A DNA stretch of 64,000 bases from Lentinula raphanica (Eukaryota > Basidiomycota > Agaricomycetes > Agaricales > Omphalotaceae), in assembly GCA_027919835.1 (NCBI GenBank), contig JANVFP010000043.1, positions 1 through 64,000 on the forward strand, written 5' to 3'. The notes below the pieces were generated by a model. It did no database searches and was not told the DNA's origin. It saw only the letters and a list, made by a program, of their open reading frames with translations. Below are positions 35,059 through 45,939 of this stretch, in pieces; the first letter of the stretch is position 1, and the number at the start of each line of letters is the position of its first letter. A program made the translations under genes and the position numbers.

Positions 35059-36295
35059 TCAGGCATATGCATCCGTATTCTCTGGGAGGGGTTTCGGCAC
35101 GTCGCGCTCAGTGGTTGGCTTGGTTAACTCCTCATCGACATCCGTGCCTCAGGCTTGTACTCCTCCCCCTACACTTAATATTTGCCGTGCCATTTCCCAA
35201 TGGCGGTACCAACCTTCTTTGTCTTTTTTACAATGCTGCTTCTATCTCAGAATGTATTTTATTATTCCCTCATCCCTACCTATCTTTCCTCCTTTTTTTC
35301 CTCCCTCCGTCTTTCTTTTTTTTCTATCATTTTTATCGATATGCCAAGGACGATATTATCTCGCAGTACTTACGATACCCCCCTCCCCTCCCTCTCCCTC
35401 ACCTCCTTTCATCTCTCGCACAGCGGAGTATGCAAAGTGCGAATTCTTGATGAAACCGGCGAATGGCTAACCATGTAAATAGCACGTCTTAACTTTCGGA
35501 AATCATCCATTGATCGATCATCAACTCAACTATGGTCAAATTCTGAGGCAATGTGCACTGGGCTTGCCACCAGACTGTATCGGGGTGTTTCAATGCATCC
35601 CTTCTGTTCGTGTCAGCAGCTGCAGGTGTCTGAGTTGACTCTATGTTTTGTGATGAATTTCCAGCAAGTGACCTCCGAAATCTGCGCGCACGATGGTATG
35701 TTGCCCACTGTAACCGTGATTCACACACACTAACTCATCTTCAGTATGTTTCTTGTCTTTCTTTTATTTCAGATGGTCGACAATTTTCTCTGGCGTCCTC
35801 GGTTTGGTATCCCAACTGCATCCTAATGTTCGACAGCAAAGATCTTAGATTTCATTGTGACCCCTGGTATCTAAATCTTACCCTCCATATCGTCTCCAAG
35901 GCTATAGGTTGGTCTTTATGCGATGACTGGATGCGCGCGGCAGGTCCATGAACGTTAAATCCGTTTTGTATAGGCTCTTGTTCAACTTTCAAGGCCCCAC
36001 CGATGCTTTGTTGGCTGTCTCTCCCGGCGGTATCTTATTCGATATATTTCTACGGTATCATATTTCCTTCAATACGAATGTGACCTTGTATTTCTCAAGC
36101 TTCAGCTAGTAGTGCTCGGCTTTGTGCTCGGCTCTGGCATCCTTGTTGTCTTTATACTAGACCGTGTGATGTAGGCGGTCAAATCTCCTAGCAACAACAA
36201 CACCAATGCGTTAAAATAGCTTGACATATGGGGCCACTTACACCAATCATTGATCCTCTTGCCACCTCGACCTCTAAACCTCGACCTCACCCCAG
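35059..36295. other. Intergenic, pyrimidine-rich, no assignable gene
   Basis: 35220-35410 is strongly C/T-rich and probably belongs to the 3' side of the LRG1-type gene. Short frames around 35489-35951 occur on both strands with no domain. The promoter of the next plus-strand gene should lie near 36100-36295. Confidence 0.4.
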
Positions 36296-37444
36296 ATGCC
36301 TCATTCTAGGACGAAGAAGCGCGACGTTCTTGAATCCCAAAAAGCCATGAACGCAATACCGCCATTGGGTCCAGGAGGCCTCGAGATCGTAGGGGAGGAT
36401 AAAACAATCACTTCGCCTCAGAGGGCGGTAGACCTTAGCAAAAGCAAGTTATATCCAAACGACCTTCCAACAGCAGGTCCATCTAGTTCAAGCCAGACTG
36501 ACCCGAGTTCCTCTCTTGTGAATGACGAAAGTACAACAAAAACAGATGGTCCTCTTGCTGAAGGATTGGTACGAAACCTTCCCGCTCTGAACCCAACTAG
36601 TACTCAAGATGCGCCACTGGAGCTGAAAGGAGCTCAAGATGTTGTACACAGGTTCGTGATCATCTACTCTTGGATTTCGCGCGATTGAAACTGATTTTCT
36701 GCTGACTACTATAGACAGGTGAATCCTGCACCTCCTCGTCTTATAGTCCCCCCACCTGCCACCTTGTCACTTCTGCTCCCTGCTCCTGCAGGATTCTCTC
36801 AAAAGACTGATACTTCTAGTATGGGATCTACGGCACAAGGAGGGGGTCCGGATGAAAAACGGAAGCAAGGAGATCGACTGGAAGTGGGAGAAAAAGTAGC
36901 AGAGACGGGCGAATCGACAATTTCTCCTCCTGCTGTTGCGCTACCTACGACCCCTGCATCTCAGCCTGCTCCTGATACGAGTCAATCACTGTCTGCTGCA
37001 CCTGCTCCTCCCGCAGGCCTAACTCCCACCTCCCCGTCCATCATTGGCACCACCACCACCATCACCACTGGCACCACCTCCTCCACCTCCTCCACCTTCT
37101 CCTCCACCTCCTCCACCTTCTCCTCCACCTCCTCCACCTTCTCCTCCACCTCCTCCACCTTCTCCTCCACCTCCACCTCCTTGAATTCATCTTCAACTCC
37201 TGCAATACCTCCCCGAAAAACACGGTCTGTCACAAGAAAGGAAGCTGGTAGTTCCAAGCAAGACGCACTGTCGCAAGGGGTTCGAGGGGCAAAACGGAAG
37301 CATGAACGTGAAGATACAGCAGAAATCATGGAGCAATTGCCCGGAAAGAAGAAATCGAAATACTGGTATTACGTTGAAGTTGAGAGTAGCCCAGAAGCTG
37401 AGCCTCCCGATGGTGAGACTGGAGATGAGCGTGCGCGCGGCTAG
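36296..37444 (+). CDS. Disordered Ser/Thr/Pro-rich protein, unknown function
   Basis: Two exons (about 36296-36652 and 36716-37444) start at ATG 36296. Joining GTTCGT to CTATAG keeps the frame through VVHRQVNPAPPRL. Almost the whole product is low-complexity Ser, Thr, Pro and Ala. An internal repeat of SSTFSST units comes from the 21 bp DNA repeat. The last 70 residues are charged, with basic clusters KRKHERED and GKKKSKYW that could act as nuclear localisation signals. No domain was recognised. Real coding is supported by the long open frame and consistent intron, but not by family similarity. Confidence 0.6.
37078..37172 (+). repeat. 21 bp tandem repeat, about four units, coding
   Basis: Units of the form TCCACCTTCTCCTCCACCTCC repeat head to tail and encode SSTFSST repeats. 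The 21 bp period keeps the frame, so copy-number changes would alter length but not the downstream protein. Confidence 0.8.
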
Positions 37445-37753
37445 GCTCTAGATGATCATCAGTTCAACGGTCAACGTGTGTTTTGAGTATAAGTTAAACG
37501 CGTCAAATCCGAAGACATATTGAATGGACACGGTAGTTGAATGATTCTGACACGACCACAAACACCCTTGACGAAAAGAATGTTACACATTCTTTCTCTG
37601 GATTTGTACTCGGTAGTGAATGGTGTTTAACGTCCTACTTCACGATTCCGATGCTGTAGCTTATTATGAGTTTTTTGGATTTGAATCAAGCAATTGTATT
37701 CCTGACCATTAACCAAAATGAATAGTACAAACACTGAGTACACATCCAACAAA

Positions 37754-39670
37754 TTACACATTCCCCACAACCTTCTGAGGCCCACGTAGCTCCTCCCGTC
37801 GTTCTTGAACGTACACCGGCGCTTCCGGGGCAAGTTCTGCTTGGTCTTCGGCTACAGAACACAGAACAGAATCATAAACATTGATTCAGATAGAGGAAAA
37901 GTGAGAAGCAACGTACGAGCAGAATACCAGAAATACGTGATCAACCCGATGATGACGATCACATAGGCGACGAAGTATAGCCAATATGGTTGATAGTGCT
38001 GCAGACGAATAAGTCATAAGATAAGTAAGCCAAAACCGCGCAATTTGACAATGACTGGTGAGGTTGAGAAGGTGGCACGCACGTAAAGACCCAAGCCGAA
38101 TATCAACCCGTAGAAATCCGACGAAAGCAGGCTAAGGTTGTAGTACCCCGAAGAGGCCATACGATAGAGAATTGGAGCGACGGTGTAGAGGATGAACATG
38201 GCTGAAGTGTATGCGAGGATGAGGCCGACTGCGAAGATGAAGTGAGTGAATTATAGATTCTGAGTGCATTAAGATACGAGTGATACACCTACCATTGGCA
38301 CCGCTCCATGTAGCTGTGTGCATATCATTATGTTCAAGTCCGGCGGCTTGAGAGACACAGATGATGAATCCGAACATTCCTAGTTGACCAACGACCTTTT
38401 TGTGGCCGGATATGAGACATGAGCTTGAGGAAGAGAGTTTCGATCTAGATGTGGGAATTGACGCATACCTCGTATAAAGGTCTTTTCCGAACGAACAGTT
38501 CCTCTGTGGCGTTCGCTGGTACGCAAGAAAAGGCATGGGTAAGTCAGTAGGTGAAGAGTGTTTTTTTGCGATAGACGATAGGGATAGTGATGAGAATGAG
38601 TAAAAGACTCACTGAACCCGTAAAGAGTGGCTCCGGCAACCATGAGAGCATCACCTTTTCCTCGAGAGAGTGCTTCGTAGTCTTTCTTCGTTAGTTCGTC
38701 GGAGCAAACTAGAAGTCCGAGACCTAATACACAGATGAAGACGCCCTATACGAGAAATGAACGAGTTACGATACAAGTTTAGTATGAACTTTGAGTGAAA
38801 TGTTGAAAGAAACATGAACCCTACCAGAAGCTGCGTCCAGTGGTATTTCGTCCTGAAATAAATCCATGAGAAGAACAAACACACTGGGATGGCCCATCTG
38901 TTATGCAATCGGAATTGAACAGAGGAAATCAATACTCAATATGCATTCGGGAAGAAAGAACCATAACATACGCATCAAGCAGCATGCAAGACAACAGATC
39001 CGTATATTCGTATGCTTTCACCACCATGAAGTTCCCCTCAACATCGCATGCGGCCAATATGACATCTGGTAACAGAAGTCAAGAAGTGGGATGGGGGACT
39101 AGTTTAGCCTGAATGGACAAAAAGAGATAGATGGGCTAGAATAGACATACATTTCCAGCCGTCACGCATGACCATCTCGAGCCATCCTTTGAAACCGTCT
39201 GGAATGGGTCGATATGTCAAAAGATAAGGAAAGGGAGGCGCTAGTGGAGCGGCGACCTACATCTGTACATCGTGTAGGGTGTGTATGTGGCGAAGAGAGC
39301 GAAGTAGCTAAAACAAGATAGATGCACTAGTCAGTTTCTTGATTGTAGAGCGGTGATGGAGATTGACGCACAAGAAAACGTTTTGGGTCGTAGGAAGAGA
39401 CCAGTTCCTAAGCATAAGCTCTGTCGTAGACACATTCGTACAAGTGATGCATAGAGAAACGATCTGTCCTGCAAGCAAAGAGAAAAGGAATCTCCTGGTA
39501 AAGATACTTCTTATCCTTGCACCGACACTGCCAACGAATGCGCTCGGAGAAGAAAACTCGATGGGAGGTCGTTTGGACGTCGATGGAGCGTCGATGATGG
39601 ATTGGGAGTCGAGAGCTGGAGCAGCGTACTCTAGGTCCTTTGCGTCTTTGGCTACGAGGGAAGAAGACAT
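37754..39670 (-). CDS. SLC35F-type solute carrier (DUF914 family), nucleotide-sugar-transporter superfamily
   Basis: Minus strand, from ATG 39670 to TAA 37754-37756, with many small introns. After a hydrophilic N-terminus comes FLFSLLAGQIVSLCITCTNV, the first membrane helix. Spliced segments then give DVEGNFMVVKAYEYTDLLSC, a typical block of this family, WAIPVCLFFSWIYFRTKYHW, LGVFICVLGLGLLVCSDE, KGDALMVAGATLYGFTNATE, and the last helices around SSDFYGLIFGLGLYHYQPYW and FVAYVIVIIGLITYFWYSA. A charged tail ends at GPQKVVGNV. About ten membrane helices are expected. Known family: drug/metabolite transporter fold; the substrates of fungal members are not established. The gene is convergent with the disordered-protein gene and appears complete. 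Confidence 0.85.
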
Positions 39671-39843
39671 CTCTGCGCAGAGAGCGTGCTGGGAGGAAGT
39701 TGGATGTCAGAGATGGTGGTAGCTCAGGTTCAAGACGGACGTCGACCATTTAATTAAAAAAGGCTCGTATTTGTTTGGAAAAATTAACCGATCGATCGGA
39801 GAGGACCATTCCAGGCACCAGTGAATTTTTGAAAATAAAAAAA

Positions 39844-39937
39844 TGGACACTAGGAGAATCGAACTCCTGACCTCTCGCAACCATATTGCTACTAAGCACA
39901 TGCGAAGCGAGCGCGCTACCAACTGAGCCAAGTGCCC
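39844..39937 (-). tRNA. tRNA-Ala (anticodon CGC) with a short intron
   Basis: On the minus strand the acceptor arm GGGCACT pairs with AGTGTCC (one G-U). The D arm has GCTC and AGTTGGTA. The anticodon stem CTCGC/GCGAG encloses loop TT-CGC-A, giving anticodon CGC. About 21 nt of intron follow position 37, the usual place. The T arm reads AGGAG-TTCGATT-CTCCT. A at 39844 is the discriminator base, as usual for alanine tRNAs. It stands immediately before the F-box array. Confidence 0.93.
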
Positions 39938-40121
39938 TTGACGAAAGGCAGATTACATAAGTCTATATACTCTCACTCGAGACTCTGCCACTCTCAACTT
40001 CAACCATTGTCTTCTTGAATCTTGACCACGATCTCATTCTCCACGACATTGAGCGTATCAATGTACGCTCTCTTGAATTTGCCTTGGACTAACTCACCGA
40101 TTGCTTCATGCAGATACAATC

Positions 40122-41567
40122 ATGCACTTACCGGAATCCGTACCTGCACTCGATTCTCTCTTGAACTCCCTTCGCAACCAAAAGGCGGATCTCCTCCACC
40201 AGCTCGCGCAAATCGACTCAGATATCGGTGCCGCGGAAAGCAAAAGAGCCAAAATATGCAACGCCGCCGTGTTCGTTTACAAGCTGCCTCTAGAACTACT
40301 TTCGCAGATCTTCTTCTTATGCCAAAAAGACAAGCCTACCTTTCACCTCATCGCCGCTCGAGTATGCTCTCCCTGGAGGGCTTTAGCCGTTGGCACGCGA
40401 ATGCTGTGGACCGATATAAGAATAACCCTAGAGAACCTTTACGATCTTCAGCCTGGTCTGGACAAGATGGAAACATACCTGACTCGCAGCGGCCCATCTT
40501 CCCTCTTCGCCGTTCGACTCGACGTGCAAGAGCGTCTCGACTTCGCACCTTTTCTGAAACTCATCGCAAGTCACATATCTCGTTGTGCTCATCTTTCAAT
40601 CCGTGTACAGGAGCACAAATTCGCTTGTGTGCTACTCTTGCGTGAGCATCTAGAATCTTTACGGGCTCCTCATCTACGTTACCTTGCTCTACACATCGGA
40701 TGGATCGAAGGTGGTCACGACTCCCGCTTGATGTGTGGCGCACCTTCAATCTTCACAGCAGGGGCTCCTTCGTTAAATCATCTCCAACTCACTGGCTTTG
40801 CTAGTGAGCTTCGACCTCCAGTATCTGGTGGGATAACTACTCTGCACCTCGATGGTACGTATATGAGTTTGACTCTCATCGAATATCGCGAGATTTTGGC
40901 AGCAAATCCCCGTCTTGTCAACCTCTCTCTGCAATGGCTCACAGTTGAGGACTCGATGTCCACAGATTCGCGACTGGTCGAACTTCCTATGCTTCGATCG
41001 TTGCGTATACGCACTGCACAAGGTTACCGTTCATCATTAACCAAAGCCTTGCTAAATGTGTTGCCATTGTCTCGCCTAGAAAACCTAGTCTTGTATGACG
41101 CGGATGACGATCTGATACCCTTCGAATTCCCGAACGTCAAGGATCTTGCGCTTCATTATTGCGAATTCAATGACACTCAAATCGTTATCAACCACTTCAT
41201 GCTCGCCTTTCCGTCAGTCGTTCGCTTGACATTGCAACACGAGTCTGTCCTGTACAAGGCACTCAGCGTCCATCGAGAACCTGCGATGTGGCCAAAGTTA
41301 CGAACACTCTGCCTCCGAGAGCTGGAGGCTATGAGTTTCATTGACGACGTTTCTATACTCTCCAAACTCGTCCAAGAACGCTCCAGAATGAATTCTCCAC
41401 TTGAATTTGTATATCTTGACGATTCAAGTCGCCGTTGGGTAGTCGATAGTATACCTGCGCTCGAAACTCTCACCAAAATTGGCTGCACTTCCGATGTCTA
41501 TCAAGATCCATGGCCTCCTGGGTCAGATATGGATCCAGCGCAATATGATAACTTCTGGGAAGACTGA
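40122..41567 (+). CDS. F-box / LRR protein, array copy 1
   Basis: Single coding exon of 481 residues. ATG 40122 is chosen because LPESVPALD aligns with the start of the other copies. Order: an N-terminal helical or coiled-coil segment (LLHQLAQIDSDIGAAESKRAKI, shown only in part); the F-box LPLELLSQIFFLCQKDK to VCSPWRALAVGTRMLW (about residues 55-100); then LRR-like repeats (HLQLTGFASELRPPV, LVNLSLQWLTV, LPMLRSLRIRT, FPNVKDLALHYC); and an end AQYDNFWED shared by most copies. Known role: F-box proteins recruit substrates to SCF (Skp1-cullin-F-box) ubiquitin ligases, the LRRs usually holding the substrate. The substrate is unknown. A leader intron (gtacgc...gcag) may end just before the ATG. Confidence 0.88.
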   Translation: MHLPESVPALDSLLNSLRNQKADLLHQLAQIDSDIGAAESKRAKICNAAVFVYKLPLELLSQIFFLCQKDKPTFHLIAARVCSPWRALAVGTRMLWTDIRITLENLYDLQPGLDKMETYLTRSGPSSLFAVRLDVQERLDFAPFLKLIASHISRCAHLSIRVQEHKFACVLLLREHLESLRAPHLRYLALHIGWIEGGHDSRLMCGAPSIFTAGAPSLNHLQLTGFASELRPPVSGGITTLHLDGTYMSLTLIEYREILAANPRLVNLSLQWLTVEDSMSTDSRLVELPMLRSLRIRTAQGYRSSLTKALLNVLPLSRLENLVLYDADDDLIPFEFPNVKDLALHYCEFNDTQIVINHFMLAFPSVVRLTLQHESVLYKALSVHREPAMWPKLRTLCLRELEAMSFIDDVSILSKLVQERSRMNSPLEFVYLDDSSRRWVVDSIPALETLTKIGCTSDVYQDPWPPGSDMDPAQYDNFWED

Positions 41568-41634
41568 AATCATCCTAACTCAACCCGGCGAAACGAGCCA
41601 CGTCGTCAAGCACATGTACAAGTTGCATGTCTTC

Positions 41635-41772
41635 CTACCAGAGTCCCTCCAAGCCTACCCATCTCTCATCCGCATTCTCATTCCAAAAGTTGCCAACGCC
41701 GCTGACTCGTTCCTGATATCTTGGGTTATCGACCTCTGTCCGCCCTCCGTCGAGTTTTGGCTTGTGCGATAA
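41635..41772 (+). pseudogene. Symplekin exon 1 relic, after F-box copy 1
   Basis: Translation gives ESLQAYPSLIRILIPK, then NAADSFLISWVIDLC, clearly matching ESLEAYPTPIRVLVP and NAADSLLKSWVIDLF of the intact symplekin gene (54826 onward). One codon pair is missing and the end has degenerated. There is no start codon of its own. Confidence 0.85.
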
Positions 41773-42373
41773 TGCATAGTATGCATACATAACGAGGTTA
41801 CTATGTCCGACTCGAATACCTGGCAGTGGTTGCTTGTCCACGTATTGTGCATACTCAATGCAGAACTCAGGACTCCCTCCCTTATTTCTTCCGTCGCAGA
41901 ATAAACCACTGGCATGCACTTGCTGGCATCCATGCACAGCCTAGCTCAATTTCCTTTCAATGATCGACACAGGCCTTTTGGGTACCTCAGAACTCAGTGC
42001 AGAAGTTTTGTCCGTAAGATGATATGAAATCTTACCGGTATACCTCTCAGCATGTTTCTCACTCATGAGATGGGTCTCCGGGCTCAATCACGGGTTTTGT
42101 CAGATCAAATCAGTACGTTAAATTTTATTAAAATTATCGCCACGTCTTTGTGAACAGAGTGATATACCTCTCTCTCTTCTTCGCCGTTGTTCATTACTAT
42201 GTAGTAGCCATACAATGGCAATCCAAATGTACTCTGTCTCAGTCTGCTCCATAATAACTCTCGCACATTTTCTTGTTATGTATGTCCAAAATATACACCT
42301 GTCTTTCAACTTGTTGGCGCTGGAGTATTCTACTCCTAGGCTTGACCTCTCCCAACGTACGTGCAGCAAATCT

Positions 42374-42404
42374 ACTATGCGAATTCGAAGCGAGCGCGCT
42401 ACTA
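42374..42404 (-). pseudogene. tRNA-Ala relic ahead of F-box copy 2
   Basis: CTATGCGA...GAAGCGAGCGCGCTAC matches the anticodon-arm/D-arm part of the intact tRNA-Ala (39890-39920), with a small insertion (ATTC). The T arm and acceptor are gone. It lies in the same relative place, upstream of an F-box copy. Confidence 0.6.
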
Positions 42405-42605
42405 CTTATTAGTGGGTTGGATTATGTAATTGCAGATCCCTTGAAGCTTGACTAACTCTTGAAGTTGAAGCTTGACTCTTCGAAATCGCTTCAACAGCAC
42501 ACGAGAGCTCATTGTGCATGACATTGTGCTTGCTAAACTTGATGTGCGTCTTTTTGACTGACTTACTAGTACTCCTCACTGATTTCTCCATGACAGAAAA
42601 AAGTC

Positions 42606-44057
42606 ATGCACAAGCTACCGGAATCCGTACCTGCTCTCGATACGCTCTTGGACTCCCTTCGCAACCAAAAAACATATCTTCTTCACCAGCTCGAGAAAAT
42701 CGACTCGGATATCGCTGCTGCGGAAAGGAAGAGAGCCAAGATATGGAACGAGGCCGCGTTCGTTTACAAGCTGCCTCCAGAACTACTTTCGCACATCTTC
42801 TCGTTATGCCAAAAAGATGAGCCTACCTTTCCCCTCATTGCCGCTCGAGTATGCTCTCCCTGGAGGACTTCTGCCGTTGGCACGCGAATGCTGTGGACCG
42901 ATATCAATATAACCCTAGAGCAGCCTTACGATGTTCAGCCTGGTCTGAACAAGATGGAAACATATCTGACTCGCAGTGGCCCATCTTCCCTCTTCGCCGT
43001 TCGACTCGACGTTGGAGATCATCTAGACTTTGCACCTTTTCTGAAACTCATTGCAAGTCACATATCACGTTGTGCTCATCTTTCGATTTGTGTACAGAAG
43101 CACACCCGAGCTTGCGTGCCACTTATACACGAGTGTCTGGATTCATTATGGGCTCCTCATCTGGGTTATCTTGCTCTACACATCGAATGGGTCGAAGGTG
43201 CTCACGACCGTATGATGTACGGCGCACCTTCAATTCTCAAAGCAGGGGCTCCTTCGTTGAATCATCTCCAACTCACTGGCTATGCTAGTGGGCTTCTCCC
43301 TCCGATATCGGGTGGTATAACCACTCTTCACCTCGATGGTGAGTATATGTCAACATTGACTCTCCTCGAATATCGCGAGATTTTGGCAGCAAATCCCCGT
43401 CTTGTCAACCTCTCTCTGCAATGGCTCGAAGTTGAGTCCTCGATGTCCACAGATTTGCGAGCAGTTGAACTTCCTATGCTTCGATCATTGCGTATACGCA
43501 CTGATGAAAGTTACCATTCATTCACAACTTCAACCAAAGCTCTGCTAAGTGTGTTACCATTGTCTTCCTTAGAAAGCCTAGTCCTATATGACACGGTTGA
43601 CGACCTGGATTCATTTGAATTCCCCAACGTCAAGGATCTTGCGCTACATTATTGCACCTTTCCTGACGATCAAATCGCTATCGACCACTTGATGCTCGCC
43701 TTTCCGTCAGTCGTTCGCCTGACATTGCAACACAAGTCTATCCTATACAAGGCACTCGGCGTCCATCGAGAACCTGTGATGTGGCCAAAGTTACGAACAC
43801 TCTGCATCCGAGAGCTGGATGCTATGAGTTTCGTTGAGGACGTTTCTGTGCTCTCCAAACTGGTGCAAGAACGCTCCAGAATGAATTCTCCACTTGAATC
43901 TGTGCATTTTGACAACTCAAGTCGCCGTCGGGCAGTCGATATTATACCTGCGCTCGAAACTCTCACCAAAATCGGCTGGACTTCTGTCCATCAAGATCCA
44001 TGGCCTCCTGGGCCAGATATGGATCCAGCACAATATGATAACTTTTGGGAAAGGTGA
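42606..44057 (+). CDS. F-box / LRR protein, array copy 2
   Basis: 483 residues in a single coding exon from ATG 42606. F-box LPPELLSHIFSLCQKDE to VCSPWRTSAVGTRMLW, LRR-like repeats as in copy 1, and terminal AQYDNFWER. It is closest by eye to copy 1 over much of the body (FAPFLKLIASHISRCAHLSI, NPRLVNLSLQWLEV). Its leader, ending in AAAAAAGTC before the ATG, matches copy 3 instead. That mix suggests gene conversion or unequal crossing-over. The frame is intact. Confidence 0.88.
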   Translation: MHKLPESVPALDTLLDSLRNQKTYLLHQLEKIDSDIAAAERKRAKIWNEAAFVYKLPPELLSHIFSLCQKDEPTFPLIAARVCSPWRTSAVGTRMLWTDINITLEQPYDVQPGLNKMETYLTRSGPSSLFAVRLDVGDHLDFAPFLKLIASHISRCAHLSICVQKHTRACVPLIHECLDSLWAPHLGYLALHIEWVEGAHDRMMYGAPSILKAGAPSLNHLQLTGYASGLLPPISGGITTLHLDGEYMSTLTLLEYREILAANPRLVNLSLQWLEVESSMSTDLRAVELPMLRSLRIRTDESYHSFTTSTKALLSVLPLSSLESLVLYDTVDDLDSFEFPNVKDLALHYCTFPDDQIAIDHLMLAFPSVVRLTLQHKSILYKALGVHREPVMWPKLRTLCIRELDAMSFVEDVSVLSKLVQERSRMNSPLESVHFDNSSRRRAVDIIPALETLTKIGWTSVHQDPWPPGPDMDPAQYDNFWER

Positions 44058-44124
44058 AATCATTCTAACTCAACCCGGCGAAACGAGTCATGTCGTCAAG
44101 CACATGTACAAGTTCCACGTCTTC

Positions 44125-44246
44125 CTACCAGAGTCACTCCAAGCCTACTCAAGTACTCATTCCAAAAGTTGCCAACGCCGCTGACTACTCGTTCCTGATA
44201 TCTTGGCTTATCGACCTCTGTCCGCCGAGTCAATTTGGCTTGTGCC
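44125..44246 (+). pseudogene. Symplekin exon 1 relic, after F-box copy 2
   Basis: Matches the copy-1 relic (CCAAAAGTTGCCAACGCCGC, then a Trp-containing SWLIDLC in another frame) with an internal deletion after AAGCCTACTCAAG. It reads in more than one frame, so it is non-coding. Confidence 0.8.
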
Positions 44247-44526
44247 ATCATGCATAGTATGCATACTATATAATAAGGTTACTAGGTATGATTCAAATAT
44301 CTGGCAGTGGTTGCTTGCCCACGTATTGTACTGGTACATAAGCTACTGGTACTACAGTAGAAAGGCTTATGTAATCACATACCTATGGTAAACTTTGAGA
44401 CTCTTCGGCATCATTCGAACAACACAAGGGCACGACATTGAGCTTGTTAAAACTTGACGTATGTCCTCTTGACTGACTTACTACTACTAGTACTCACTAA
44501 TTTCTCCACGACAGTTGAAAAAAGTC

Positions 44527-45939
44527 ATGCACTCACTGGAATCCGTACATGCTCTCGATACGCTCTTGAACTCCCTTCACACCCAAAAAGCGAATCTCCT
44601 TCACCAGCTCGAGCAGATTGACGCAGATATTGCTGCTGCGGGAAGGAAGAGAGCCAAGATATGCAATGATGCCGCACTCGTTTCTAAGCTTCCTCCAGAA
44701 CTACTTTCTCACATCTTCTTGTTATGCCAAAAGGATAAGCCGGCCTTTCGACTCATCGCGACTCGAGTATGCTCTCGCTGGAGAGAGTTGGCTGTTGGCA
44801 CGCAAAAGCTTTGGACCGATATCAGAATATCTATTGCCAACCAATCACACATTCAGCCCGGTTTGGACAAGATGGAAACATACCTGAGTCATAGCGCCCC
44901 ATCTTCTCTCTTTGCCGTTCGACTCAACGTTGATGAGGACCTCGACTTTGCACCTTTTCTGAAACTCATTGCAAGTCAGATATCACGTTGTGCCCGTCTT
45001 TTGGTCTGTGTACAGGAGCACAAACAAGCTTGCTTGCTTTTGCGCGAGCATCTAGGGTCTTTACGAGCCCCTCATTTAGATTATCTTGCTCTAAACATCG
45101 ATTGGACCGATAGTGAAACCGACCGCACGATTTGTGGCACACCTTCAATCTTCAAAGCAGGGGCACCTTCGTTGAATCATCTGCAACTCTCTCGCTTTGC
45201 TAGTGGGCTTCGACCCCCAAAATCTTCTTGCATAACTACTCTTTACCTCCATGGTAGGTATATGCAGAAGCTAACTGTCCTCGAATATCGTGGAATGCTA
45301 GCCGCACATCGTTGTCTTGTCAACCTCTCTCTGCAATGGCTCAAACTTGATTACTCAATGCCCACAGAGTCCGAAGGAGCACTCGAACTTCCCAAGCTTC
45401 GATCATTGCGTATACGCACAAATCGAGACGACCCGGCTTCAGCCGAGGCCTTGCTAAACGCGTTACCATTATCTGCTCTGGAAAGCCTGGTCCTATCTGA
45501 CATTGACGACCTTTATTCGTACGGTTTCCCCAGCGTCAAGGATCTTTCGCTACATTATTGTGATTGTTATCCTGAGATCGAGCCTGAAATTGTTAGTGAC
45601 CAGTTGATTCTGCCTTTTCCATCAGTCATACGCTTGACGTTGGAACCCGGATATGGCATGGCATACACAACACCCAGCATCCATGATGAACTCATGATGT
45701 CACCAAAGTTGCGAACACTCTGCATCCGAGACGTGAAAAACATGGCCGATGTTCATGCGCTCTCAAGACTGGTGCAAGATCGGTCCAGAGCAAATTGTCC
45801 GCTTGAATATGTATACCTTGACAGTTCAAGTTATTGTCGGACAGTCAATATTATACCTGCACTCGAAACTCCAACAACTCTTGGTCACATTAGTGACGAT
45901 CCAGATCCGTGGCCTCCTGGAGCAAATATAGACCGGTAG
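44527..45939 (+). CDS. F-box / LRR protein, array copy 3, altered C-terminus
   Basis: 470 residues in a single coding exon. ATG 44527 corresponds to the start of the other copies; an upstream TTG at 44515 is not a credible start. F-box LPPELLSHIFLLCQKDK to VCSRWRELAVGTQKLW, followed by LRR-like repeats (HLQLSRFASGLRPPK, LVNLSLQWLKL, LPKLRSLRIRT). It ends PWPPGANIDR and lacks the AQYDNFWED-type tail, because a stop arrives about a dozen codons early. No symplekin relic follows directly, and the downstream DNA differs from the other units. It is probably still translated. Confidence 0.85.
   Translation: MHSLESVHALDTLLNSLHTQKANLLHQLEQIDADIAAAGRKRAKICNDAALVSKLPPELLSHIFLLCQKDKPAFRLIATRVCSRWRELAVGTQKLWTDIRISIANQSHIQPGLDKMETYLSHSAPSSLFAVRLNVDEDLDFAPFLKLIASQISRCARLLVCVQEHKQACLLLREHLGSLRAPHLDYLALNIDWTDSETDRTICGTPSIFKAGAPSLNHLQLSRFASGLRPPKSSCITTLYLHGRYMQKLTVLEYRGMLAAHRCLVNLSLQWLKLDYSMPTESEGALELPKLRSLRIRTNRDDPASAEALLNALPLSALESLVLSDIDDLYSYGFPSVKDLSLHYCDCYPEIEPEIVSDQLILPFPSVIRLTLEPGYGMAYTTPSIHDELMMSPKLRTLCIRDVKNMADVHALSRLVQDRSRANCPLEYVYLDSSSYCRTVNIIPALETPTTLGHISDDPDPWPPGANIDR

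Noticed and set aside
36982..37329. Glu/Val-rich minus-strand frame with a regular VEEVEEK pattern
   Set aside because: It is the antisense of the coding 21 bp repeat; the plus-strand frame is longer and spliced.
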